The notes under the pieces: generated by a model
What the model was told of the DNA's origin: nothing
Databases searched by the model: none
What the model saw: only the letters and a program-made list of their open reading frames with translations
Assembly: GCA_963780135.1 (NCBI GenBank)
Contig: CAWAAR010000003.1
Location: 4,464,001-4,528,000, forward strand
Length of the DNA: 64,000 bases
Source: Clostridium_AM sp963780135
Lineage (GTDB): Bacteria; Bacillota; Clostridia; Clostridiales; Clostridiaceae
Direction: 5' to 3'
Program-made: the position numbers and the translations under genes
Part shown: piece by piece, positions 54,301-61,080 of the stretch
How the letters are laid out: each line of letters starts with the position of its first letter
Position numbering within the stretch: position 1 is the stretch's first letter

Positions 54301-55656
54301 AAAGGAACCACATCCAGAAGAACACGCTTCATTTAAAAGTATGCTTTCAATAACTCCATCTTTAATTTTTAAGCATTTCATATCCTGTCCACCAATATCA
54401 AGTATAAAATCAACTCCAGGACAGAAAAAAGCTGCTGCTTTATAATGTGCTATAGTTTCAATCTCTCCTATATCCACTTTTAAAGCTGTTTTTAAAAGTG
54501 CTTCTCCGTAACCTGTTACTGTAGATTTTACAATTTTAGCTTTTTCAGGCATGCTATTATAAAGTTCTTTTAAAACTTTAATAGTAGATTTAAGCGGACT
54601 TCCTCCATTATTTCCATAATAAGTATAAAGTATATTGCCTTGATTATCTATAAGCGCTACTTTTGTAGTAGTTGATCCAGCATCAATACCTAGAAAACAT
54701 TCACCCTGAAAATCTGATAAGTCCCTTCTTTTTACCGAGTGAATACTATGTCTACTTTTAAAAGCCAAATATTCCTCATTATCTGCAAAAAGAGGTTTTA
54801 ATCGCTCAGATTCATCAACTGAAATATTCCCCAAGCTATTAAGCTTAAACATAAGTGAATTAAAAGAAACACTTTTCTCTTTTACTGAGTGAAGTGCTGC
54901 ACCTATGGCAATATAAAGTTGTGAGTTATCTGGAAAAACCACTTGTTCATCCCTTAATTTAAGCATTTCTATAAATCTTTTCCTAAGCTCTGAAATAAAA
55001 AATAAAGGTCCGCCTAAAAAAGCTACGTTGCCTCTAATTGGTCTTCCACAAGCTAGTCCACTTATAGTTTGAATCACCACTGCTTGAAGTATGGATATAG
55101 CAACATCTTCTTTTAAAGCACCTTCATTTAAAAGAGGTTGTACATCTGTTTTAGCAAAAACACCACATCTAGCAGCTATAGGATAAATGGTCTTGTATCC
55201 TTTTGCTAATTCATTTAATCCAGCAGCATCCGTTTTAAGAAGAGAAGCCATTTGGTCTATAAAAGATCCTGTACCACCTGCACAAGTACCATTCATTCTT
55301 TGGTCTATACCATCTTTTAAATAAGTAATTTTAGCATCTTCTCCACCAAGTTCTATTACTACATCTGTTTCTGGATGATAGGTTTGTATAGCTTTTGTAC
55401 TTGCTATAACCTCTTGAATGAAAGTTATACCAATGGAATTAGAAAGTGACATTCCTCCTGAACCTGTTATCATTATTGTTATTTCGTCATCTCTGAATTC
55501 TTTATAAACATCCCTAAGTATTTCAACCAATGTTTTCTTTATATCAGAAAAATGCCTTTCGTATTTACCATATACAAGTTCCATGAAGTTATTTAAAACT
55601 GCAACTTTAACTGTAGTAGATCCCACATCAATACCTACATGAAACAATTTATTCAT
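51358..55656 (-). CDS. large acyl-CoA dehydratase activase-like protein (BadF/HgdC family)
   Basis: 1432 residues, cytosolic iron-sulfur protein. The N-terminal part holds two successive BadF/BcrA-type ATPase domains of the ASKHA fold, each starting with GID-GSTT (VGIDVGSTTVKVA and LGIDAGSTTTKVA). Each has its [4Fe-4S] region (GTCAGGTGSFIDQM and EACSSGCGSFLETF). The C-terminal half is a DUF2229 plus HgdA/B-like dehydratase-subunit domain (for example ACYPAIIVIGQ). Such proteins couple ATP hydrolysis to electron transfer for 2-hydroxyacyl-CoA dehydration or a related reductive reaction. The exact substrate is unknown; no dehydratase subunits are adjacent. GGAGG precedes the ATG. Promoter and operator repeats are directly upstream, and a TetR gene follows. 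Confidence 0.88.
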   Translation of the reverse strand: MNKLFHVGIDVGSTTVKVAVLNNFMELVYGKYERHFSDIKKTLVEILRDVYKEFRDDEITIMITGSGGMSLSNSIGITFIQEVIASTKAIQTYHPETDVVIELGGEDAKITYLKDGIDQRMNGTCAGGTGSFIDQMASLLKTDAAGLNELAKGYKTIYPIAARCGVFAKTDVQPLLNEGALKEDVAISILQAVVIQTISGLACGRPIRGNVAFLGGPLFFISELRKRFIEMLKLRDEQVVFPDNSQLYIAIGAALHSVKEKSVSFNSLMFKLNSLGNISVDESERLKPLFADNEEYLAFKSRHSIHSVKRRDLSDFQGECFLGIDAGSTTTKVALIDNQGNILYTYYGNNGGSPLKSTIKVLKELYNSMPEKAKIVKSTVTGYGEALLKTALKVDIGEIETIAHYKAAAFFCPGVDFILDIGGQDMKCLKIKDGVIESILLNEACSSGCGSFLETFANSLGMGIREFAREAVLSQKPVDLGSRCTVFMNSRVKQAQKEGASVGDISAGLSYSVIKNALFKVIKIRNPKEIGKKIVVQGGTFYNDAVLRSFELLSEREAIRPDIAGIMGAFGAALISKEKYAEGYNTELLNEDELNGLQIQTSMTRCGLCANNCMLTINKFGNGEKFISGNRCERGVGKEKKENLLPNLFAYKYKRIFKYKPLKEEEAKRGTIGIPRVLNMYEDYPFWFTFFTELSFKVELSSRSSKKVYEKGIETIPSESVCYPGKMVHGHIMNLIEKGVKTIFYPCITHENKEQKDADNHYNCPIVISYPEVIKNNVDEIKEKNIRFIKPFLPFSHKKRLAKRLSEELKEFSISEKEINFAVDKAWTEQENFRKDIQKAGEDAFKLIKEKGIKGIVLAGRPYHIDPEINHGIPDLINGLNMAVLTEDSVAHLGQVERPLRVVDQWAYHSRLYAAASFTALQKELELVQLNSFGCGLDAVTTDQVQEILNHNSKIYTSLKIDEGNNLGAIRIRLRSLKAATEERENSGFKLKKIKSGYKKIIFTKEMKKNHTILIPEMSPIHFQFLQEAFRQSGYNVVILPSQDKKAVDEGLKYVNNDACYPAIIVIGQIIEALKSGAYDLNNTSVMISQTGGGCRATNYIGFLRKALKDAGFDNIPVISLNTKGIERNPGFNISLSLLNRAMMALIYGDLLMKVLYRVRPYEIELGSANKLYEKWVDICKNSLKKGDRSTFKHNILAIVDEFDHLEINNKLKPKVGLVGEILVKFHPTANNNIIDILEEEGVEVVVPDFTDFLLYCATDSDYKYKYLSGKKLSQILGKTAIALIELYRITYKKATRKSVRFNTSKSIEHIAKGASTVVSLGHQTGEGWFLTGEMVELIQSGVKNIVCMQPFACLPNHVTGKGIMKELKRVYKGTNIVAIDYDPGASEVNQLNRIKLMLSAAFENLDGVDSDKEENSSKDYLKYKCNLKTYQ

Positions 55657-55699
55657 ATATATTCCTCCAAAATTTCTACATTCAACAGCATTAAATTAT

Positions 55700-55774
55700 A
55701 TTTCAAATGTTATTTCAAATGCCATTTAAAATGTTATTTTATTCTATTTTAAATCTTTAAATACTTACTGTCAA
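55700..55774 (-). promoter_or_regulatory. promoter and triple-repeat operator of the activase-like operon
   Basis: Minus strand: TTGACA (55774-55769), 17-bp spacer, TAAAAT (55751-55746). Just downstream, near the expected start of transcription, are three copies of CATTTGAAAT / CATTTTAAAT at exactly 12-bp spacing (55700, 55712, 55724), each with ATTTSAAAT dyad symmetry. A repressor bound here would block transcription; the linked TetR gene is the likely regulator. Confidence 0.7.
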
Positions 55775-55888
55775 TACAATGCTCTATATACAATATAATT
55801 AAAATATTTCCTATTTTTATAATTAAGTGTAAATTTAATTTTTTCTACAGTTATAAACTTTAAAATTTATACAGCATCTTAATCCTCT

Positions 55889-56014
55889 CTATTCCATTGG
55901 GCCATCTTCAAGTACATGTTCTAAATATGAATCTCCATATTTACTTTTAACTTCTACGCTATTCATACTCAAGCTAAAATCATCTTTATCTTTTATAAAA
56001 TTTTTATCATTCAT
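55889..56014 (-). CDS. small ORF downstream of msrA, 41 residues
   Basis: ATG ten bases after the msrA stop, 41 codons to TAG. The sequence begins NDKNFIKDKDDFSLS and ends YLEHVLEDGPME. It is acidic and not hydrophobic. The ribosome site is weak (GATGAG), but coupling to msrA would help translation. No family is recognised; codon content and placement favour a real small protein slightly over chance. Confidence 0.45.
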   Translation of the reverse strand: MNDKNFIKDKDDFSLSMNSVEVKSKYGDSYLEHVLEDGPME

Positions 56015-56023
56015 TTTAATCGC

Positions 56024-56500
56024 TCATCGGTTTAAAGGTATATGGCAATATCCCTTTGGATTTTTCTTTAAGTACTTTTGATGATATTCTTCTGCATCAT
56101 AAAAGCATACGAGCCTTTTTACTTCAGTTACTATGGTTTCTTTATATTTTTTCTGTTCTTCTTCCTTATTTTTTAAAATTTTTTCCAAATCAACTTCATT
56201 AATATAAAATATGCCCGTTCTATACTGACTTCCTATATCATTTCCCTGCTTGTTTAATACTGTAGGGTCAATTATTTTCCAGAACTTCTTTAATAATTCA
56301 TCTAAATTCATTACATCCTCATCATATTTTACATAGCAAGCTTCTACATGACTTGTTTTTCCACTGCAAACCTGTTCATAAGTTGGATTTTTTTTAGTGC
56401 CATTAGCATATCCAACTTTTGTCTCCAATACTCCTTCAATTCTTGACATATACTCCTCTATACCCCAAAAACATCCTCCTGCTAAAACTATTTCTTTCAT
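56024..56500 (-). CDS. msrA: peptide methionine-S-sulfoxide reductase
   Basis: Reduces S-isomers of methionine sulfoxide in proteins, with thiols from thioredoxin. 158 residues, typical for bacterial MsrA. The catalytic Cys is in GGCFWG (residue about 10) and GYANG, GSQYRTGIFY and the EEYHQKYL motifs are all present. The resolving Cys normally seen near the C-terminus may be the one in GYCHIP. It is not fused to MsrB. A 41-codon ORF follows. Oxidative-stress repair fits with the rubrerythrin and Hcp elsewhere in the window. Confidence 0.95.
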   Translation of the reverse strand: MKEIVLAGGCFWGIEEYMSRIEGVLETKVGYANGTKKNPTYEQVCSGKTSHVEACYVKYDEDVMNLDELLKKFWKIIDPTVLNKQGNDIGSQYRTGIFYINEVDLEKILKNKEEEQKKYKETIVTEVKRLVCFYDAEEYHQKYLKKNPKGYCHIPLNR

Positions 56501-56606
56501 ATAAGATCACTCCTCATTTCGTATAAAATTTCATACATACTTATATTATCTGCATTTTATTTTAAAATCATGTTACTAAAAATCATCAAAAGTTAATTCT
56601 TATTTA

Positions 56607-56639
56607 TACAATAAATATTATTTAATAATATTTATTGTA
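56607..56639 (+). repeat. perfect AT-rich palindrome
   Basis: 15-bp arms TACAATAAATATTAT around a 3-base loop, between the divergent msrA and yitT-like genes. No T-tract follows. It could be a regulatory dyad serving either gene; it is recorded for its perfect symmetry. Confidence 0.75.
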
Positions 56640-56771
56640 CTTTATATTGTATATCTACTAACAATAAAATTCAATATGATTTAATCTAGTAACTTCAATT
56701 TTAAAAGTTTAAAGAATATATGATTTTCAATAGCATAATTCTAAAATTTTCTTAAAATTGAAGATATTCCA

Positions 56772-56799
56772 TTTACAATTTGCTCCGATATTATATAAT
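56772..56799 (+). promoter_or_regulatory. promoter of the first YitT-like gene
   Basis: TTTACA (56772-56777), 16-bp spacer, TATAAT (56794-56799), about 40 bp before the AGGGGAG ribosome site and ATG at 56847. Confidence 0.7.
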
Positions 56800-56846
56800 T
56801 TAACTATAAAAACAATATAGTAATTAATTAAAGGGGAGATGGGAAA

Positions 56847-57707
56847 ATGAACTCAAAATTTTTTAATAAACAAACAGTAACAGATTTATTATTTATCATA
56901 CTAGGAAGCTTCTTAGGATCAATTGGTGTAAACATGTTTTTGATTCATGCTAAGCTTTTAAGTGGCGGCGTTACTGGTTTAGCACTTATAATTCAATATT
57001 TATTTAAAATTCAAGCAGGATATATAATTATTTTATTAAATATTCCGTTATTTATATTAAGTGTGAAAAAATTAGATAAGAAATTTACTTTATATTCTTT
57101 GGTAGGTACACTATCATTTTCTTTGTCATTAATATTAACTCAACCTATATCTAATATTCTAAATATAAATGATGTTTTACTTTACTGTTTATATGGTGGA
57201 GTTATAAATGGTATTGGCTTCGGATTGGTATTTGTTCATAGAGGTTCTACAGGAGGTTTTGATATAGTATCCATGTTAATTAGAAGGAAATATTCTAACC
57301 TTAACATAGGAAAGATATCCTTTTATATAAACTTAGTTATTGTAAGTGTTAGTGCATTTATCTTTGGATTACCTAGCGCTCTATACACATTAATAGCTAT
57401 GTATATAACTTCCTTTGTTCTTGACAATGTAGTAAAGGGTTTCAACCAAACAAAATCTGTTTTTATTATTACAGAAAAAGAAGAAATATTGTCCGAACTT
57501 ATAATGGTAAAATTACATAGAGGAGTTACTTATCTTTACGGAGAAGGTGCCTATAATAAAATAACTAGGAAAATACTTTACTGTATTATACCGCTATCCC
57601 AACTACCTGAACTAAAAAATATAGTTACTGCTGTGGATGAAAAAGCCTTTATTTCTATTTCAGATGCTTCTGAAATTCAAGGAAAAGGGTTTAAAAGAAG
57701 CTTATAA
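56847..57707 (+). CDS. YitT-family membrane protein (first copy)
   Basis: 286 residues with five to six membrane helices (about 12-180) and a C-terminal cytosolic DUF2179 domain (about 210-280). Motifs such as LLSGGVTGLALI and RGSTGGFDIVSMLI are typical of YitT/DUF161. Role unknown; some members are thought to be transporters. Convergent with a second YitT gene at 57870, from which it differs strongly, so it is not a recent duplicate. AGGGGAG precedes the ATG. Confidence 0.88.
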   Translation: MNSKFFNKQTVTDLLFIILGSFLGSIGVNMFLIHAKLLSGGVTGLALIIQYLFKIQAGYIIILLNIPLFILSVKKLDKKFTLYSLVGTLSFSLSLILTQPISNILNINDVLLYCLYGGVINGIGFGLVFVHRGSTGGFDIVSMLIRRKYSNLNIGKISFYINLVIVSVSAFIFGLPSALYTLIAMYITSFVLDNVVKGFNQTKSVFIITEKEEILSELIMVKLHRGVTYLYGEGAYNKITRKILYCIIPLSQLPELKNIVTAVDEKAFISISDASEIQGKGFKRSL

Positions 57708-57718
57708 CACAGCATCAT

Positions 57719-57772
57719 AAAAAGGACTGTTCAAAGCAATCTAAAAAATCGCTATTGCAACAGCCCCTTTAT
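57719..57772 (+). terminator. probable terminator between the convergent YitT genes
   Basis: Imperfect inverted repeat: AAAGGACTGTT and AACAGCCCCTTT with inner CAAT/ATTG pairs, followed on the plus strand by ATTTAAATTTT. It probably serves both directions. Confidence 0.55.
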
Positions 57773-57869
57773 TTAAATTTTAATTCATTAATAAAATTAA
57801 ATTTTTAAAGAGTAAATGTTTTTTATATAAACATCTATAAAATTTTAATATTTAACTTAACATAAAACT

Positions 57870-58727
57870 TTAATGTATAGCTTTCTTTTTGTAACTTTTC
57901 CCAGATGTGTCAACGCTTCCTATTGTTATTAAAGCATTTTCATCAAAACCGTGTACAATTGATTTTAATTTAGAAATTTCTAGACGAGATACTACCACAT
58001 ATATTACATCTGTAGCCACACCTTTATATCCACCTTTTCCATTAAGTAATGTTATTCCTCTTCCAAGCCTATCCATTACAGCCTGCGATATATCTTCATA
58101 TTTTTCCGAAATGATAAATACAGCCTTTGATTCATCTATTCCTTCTACTATAATATCAATAACTTTAACTGCTATAAAATATGCTATAAGAGAATACATA
58201 GCTCTGTCCCAACCAAAAATAAATCCTGCAGAAGTTAGTATAAAGCAATTAAAGAATAATACAATTTGACCCACCGAAAAAGTTGATCTTTTATCCAAAA
58301 TTATTGCAACAATTTCCGCTCCATCAGTAGAGCCTCCATTTCGTATTATTATTCCTATTCCTAATCCTGCTATTATTCCACCAAAGACTGAAGCCAATAA
58401 AACATCTTGAGTTATTCCTGGAATGGGTTTGAATATAGATATTCCAATAGAGTAGCATATTACAGAAAATAGAGTTGAAATGGTAAAAGTTTTTCCAATC
58501 TGTTTGTATCCAAGAACAAAAAACGGAATGTTAAGTACGAAAGTGAGAACACCAAGAGGTATTCTAGTAAAATGACTTACCATAATAGATATTCCAACTA
58601 ATCCGCCATCTATTATATTGTTAGGTATCAAAAATATTTCTAATCCAATTGAATACAAAGTTGCACCTAATATCATAAAAAAAACTTTACTGGTATTGGA
58701 GTAAATATTAATGTATTTTTTAAGCAT
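57870..58727 (-). CDS. YitT-family membrane protein (second copy)
   Basis: 285 residues with five to six membrane helices (about 12-180) and a DUF2179 domain (about 205-275). NIIDGGLVGISIMV, RNGGSTDGAEIVAIIL and RGITLLNGKGGYKG match the YitT family. The GGSTDGAE motif differs from GSTGGFD in the first copy. It faces the first copy; the pair may have different substrates. Regulation is not clear, as its upstream gap 58728-59172 shows no clear minus-strand promoter. Confidence 0.88.
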   Translation of the reverse strand: MLKKYINIYSNTSKVFFMILGATLYSIGLEIFLIPNNIIDGGLVGISIMVSHFTRIPLGVLTFVLNIPFFVLGYKQIGKTFTISTLFSVICYSIGISIFKPIPGITQDVLLASVFGGIIAGLGIGIIIRNGGSTDGAEIVAIILDKRSTFSVGQIVLFFNCFILTSAGFIFGWDRAMYSLIAYFIAVKVIDIIVEGIDESKAVFIISEKYEDISQAVMDRLGRGITLLNGKGGYKGVATDVIYVVVSRLEISKLKSIVHGFDENALITIGSVDTSGKSYKKKAIH

Positions 58728-59004
58728 GCAATTCCTCCTTTATCTTTCATTTTTTATATAATGCCTTAAATCAAATCTTCTAAGTTACCTTCATTACTAT
58801 AATTTCTATGTTTATTTTCATACGACTCCTTAAAGTAATGTGTAAGCTAAGAGCTTAATTTCATTTAGCTTATATATATATATTGTAACAAAAATTCTTA
58901 AAATGCACAATTTTCAATTGCAAAAATGCAAATCCTTAATTTTAAATAATATATTTAAGAAATAAAATCTATTGTTTTTATATTTAGAAAATCTTAAAAA
59001 ACGG

Positions 59005-59033
59005 TTGTAAAAACGTTTTCAAAAGCATATAAT
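59005..59033 (+). promoter_or_regulatory. promoter with possible CcpA cre-like site
   Basis: TTGTAA (59005-59010), 17-bp spacer, TATAAT (59028-59033). The sequence TGTAAAAACGTTTTCA at 59006-59021 overlaps the -35 and resembles variable-spaced clostridial cre sites. A 130-base leader follows before the small-protein gene at 59173. The cre call is by resemblance only. Confidence 0.5.
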
Positions 59034-59172
59034 ATTATTAACAAATAGAAACTTATTAATAAGTACTACATCTTTACTTAAATAAACAACTTATAATAAT
59101 AATTACTTACATAAGTAAATTTAATTTGTATTTTTGTTTAATTTTAATTATAGTATGGAGGTGTGTATTATT

Positions 59173-59376
59173 ATGGATGGTTTAAATTTTTTAGATCAAA
59201 ACCCGAAAGATGAAAGTAGTAAATTAACTGAAGTAATAGACAGCTCTAAAGAGAATTATTTAGATAATGATCTATTACAGGAAAAAGAAGATGAGGATGA
59301 TGAAGGTTTTCCAATACTTTATGCTATCTTCGCATTTCTTCCAATGGTTATATTAATTATTTTATTTAGTTTGTAG
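59173..59376 (+). CDS. small acidic tail-anchored membrane protein
   Basis: 67 residues. Highly acidic N-terminal part (LLQEKEDEDDEGF) and one C-terminal hydrophobic helix (LYAIFAFLPMVILIILFSL) ending at the last residue, i.e. a tail anchor. The frame extends upstream to 59134 but GGAGGTG precedes the ATG at 59173. No family is recognised. A strong terminator follows, so it is monocistronic and well defined. Confidence 0.7.
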   Translation: MDGLNFLDQNPKDESSKLTEVIDSSKENYLDNDLLQEKEDEDDEGFPILYAIFAFLPMVILIILFSL

Positions 59377-59385
59377 CAATATAAA

Positions 59386-59446
59386 CTTATAATAAAGTGA
59401 AACTTATTATATACTTTTAAAGTTTCACTTTATTATAGGTTTTTTA
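59386..59446 (+). terminator. terminator of the small tail-anchored protein
   Basis: Long stem with TATAATAAAGTGAAACTT pairing with AAAGTTTCACTTTATTATA, followed by GGTTTTTT on the plus strand. Confidence 0.85.
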
Positions 59447-59565
59447 GTTTTTTTGGGTATTTGTAATTAAAATTTAATTTATTATCCATACCTGTATACT
59501 AAACAGATTAACAAATTCAGGTTATAAATCAATCATATTTTTGTGTTACAAATTAAATTTCACAT

Positions 59566-59594
59566 TTGACTTAATAATTTATATAAGCTATAAT
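59566..59594 (+). promoter_or_regulatory. promoter of the ZTP-riboswitch/AICARFT transcript
   Basis: TTGACT (59566-59571), 17-bp spacer, TATAAT (59589-59594), with the riboswitch beginning ten bases later. Confidence 0.8.
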
Positions 59595-59604
59595 TTAGGA
59601 GAAT

Positions 59605-59706
59605 AATCATGCAACTGGCGGAAATGGAGTTTACCATGAGGAGCATGATTTAAAAAGATTATCGACCGCCTGGGTAAATATATTATTTATCCAGGCGTTT
59701 TTTGTT
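59605..59706 (+). ncRNA. ZTP (pfl) riboswitch with terminator
   Basis: P1 stem AATCATG (59605-59611) pairs with CATGATT. The conserved core CTGGCGG, a GGAGTTTACCATGAGGAGC hairpin arm and CCGCCTGGG in the right order match the pfl motif that senses ZMP/ZTP. The last element is followed by a stem of CGCCTGGGTAAATA with TATTTATCCAGGCG and a T-run, forming the terminator. High ZMP should free the downstream AICAR formyltransferase gene. Assignment rests on the core and the gene downstream. Confidence 0.88.
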
Positions 59707-59819
59707 TTTCCACTGTTTGAATTACTAAAAATCTACTAAATTTTATAGTTTAAATAAATTTCACAATTTAAGTAGATATTAAATACAAATTACATATTTA
59801 ATTTTGGAGGTTATATTTT

Positions 59820-60995
59820 ATGAAAAATGAAGAAATTATACTTAAGTATGGTTGTAACCCACATCAAAAACCAGCAAAAATTTATACTGAAAATAAAACA
59901 TTACCTTTCGTAGTTTTAAATGGCAAACCAGGCTATATCAATTTTATGGATGCTTTTAATTCTTGGCAGTTGGTAAAAGAATTGAAAACAGCTACAAATC
60001 TTCCTGCTGCCGCTTCATTTAAACATGTAAGTCCAGCTGGTGCTGCGGTAGGCGTTCCTTTAAGTGATGCTTTAAAAAAATCATATTTTGTTTCTGATAT
60101 AGATCTTTCTCCTGTAGCTACTGCTTACGCAAGAGCTCGAGGCGCTGATAGGATGTCTGCTTTTGGTGACTGGGTTGCTATAAGCGACATTGTAGATCTC
60201 CCTACTGCCCAAATTTTAAGTAGGTCTGTTTCAGATGGCATAATTGCACTAGGATATACTGATGAAGCTTTAAAACTTTTAATGAGAAAGAAAAAAGGGA
60301 ACTATTGCATCATTCAAATGGATTGGAATTATGAACCTGAAGAAATTGAAAAAAGACAAATATATGGTATAACCTTTGAACAAAAAAGAAATGATGTAAT
60401 AATGAAAGAAAATATGCTTGACGATTTAGTAACGGACAATAAGAACATTAAAAATGAAGCTAAACGTGATTTGCTTATTTCCATGATTACACTAAAATAC
60501 ACTCAATCTAACTCCGTTTGTTTTGCTTTAGATGGTCAAGTAATTGGAGTTGGTGCAGGACAACAATCACGTATACATTGTACAAGACTCGCTGCTTCTA
60601 AAGCAGATATATGGTATTTAAGGCAGCATCCATCTGTGCTTAATTTACCTTTTAAGGAAGATATCCCAATGCCAAGTAGAGACAATGTTATAGATCAATA
60701 CCTTAGAGATGACATTACTCCTATGGAATTAAAAGAATGGAGCAATGTACTAAAGGAAATACCTAATAGATTGACAAAAGAAGAGAAAAACTCTTGGATT
60801 TCAAATTTAACTGGAGTTTCTTTAGGCTCAGATGCATTTTTCCCTTTTAGAGATAATATAGATAGAGCTGCACAAAGTGGAGTAAAATATATTGTTCAAC
60901 CTGGCGGATCTGTAAGAGACGATATAGTAATAGAAGCATGCAATGAATATAATATAGCTATGGCATTCTCTAATGTGAGATTATTTCATCACTAA
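59820..60995 (+). CDS. stand-alone AICAR formyltransferase (PurH C-domain type)
   Basis: Converts AICAR (ZMP) and 10-formyltetrahydrofolate to FAICAR in purine synthesis. 391 residues, corresponding to the AICARFT half of PurH only; the IMP-cyclohydrolase (MGS-like) half is absent. Key stretches are KYGCNPHQKPA at the start, SFKHVSPAGAAVG (catalytic Lys and His), DGIIALGYT, QSNSVCF, GAGQQSRIHCTRLA, SDAFFPFRDNID and QPGGSVRDD, which all match. GGAGG precedes the ATG. The ZTP riboswitch directly upstream senses its substrate. It is transcribed alone, outside a pur operon. Confidence 0.92.
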   Translation: MKNEEIILKYGCNPHQKPAKIYTENKTLPFVVLNGKPGYINFMDAFNSWQLVKELKTATNLPAAASFKHVSPAGAAVGVPLSDALKKSYFVSDIDLSPVATAYARARGADRMSAFGDWVAISDIVDLPTAQILSRSVSDGIIALGYTDEALKLLMRKKKGNYCIIQMDWNYEPEEIEKRQIYGITFEQKRNDVIMKENMLDDLVTDNKNIKNEAKRDLLISMITLKYTQSNSVCFALDGQVIGVGAGQQSRIHCTRLAASKADIWYLRQHPSVLNLPFKEDIPMPSRDNVIDQYLRDDITPMELKEWSNVLKEIPNRLTKEEKNSWISNLTGVSLGSDAFFPFRDNIDRAAQSGVKYIVQPGGSVRDDIVIEACNEYNIAMAFSNVRLFHH

Positions 60996-61015
60996 TCATT
61001 TTCAAATAAATAATT

Positions 61016-61058
61016 AGTCAGTATGTTAGTCTGTTTTTCATCATACTAACATACTGAC
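61016..61058 (-). terminator. terminator between the AICARFT gene and the chemoreceptor gene
   Basis: Stem GTCAGTATGTTAGT / ACTAACATACTGAC, with an AT-rich loop. The two genes converge, so it can serve both directions; T-rich DNA follows on the plus strand (AGTTATTTTCTTT). Confidence 0.8.
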
Positions 61059-61080
61059 TAGTTATTTTCTTTATAAGCCC

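Noticed and set aside
55700..55733. Three short repeats considered as a CRISPR fragment
   Set aside because: Repeats are only about 10 bp, spaced 12 bp with no spacers, next to a promoter, and no cas genes are present.
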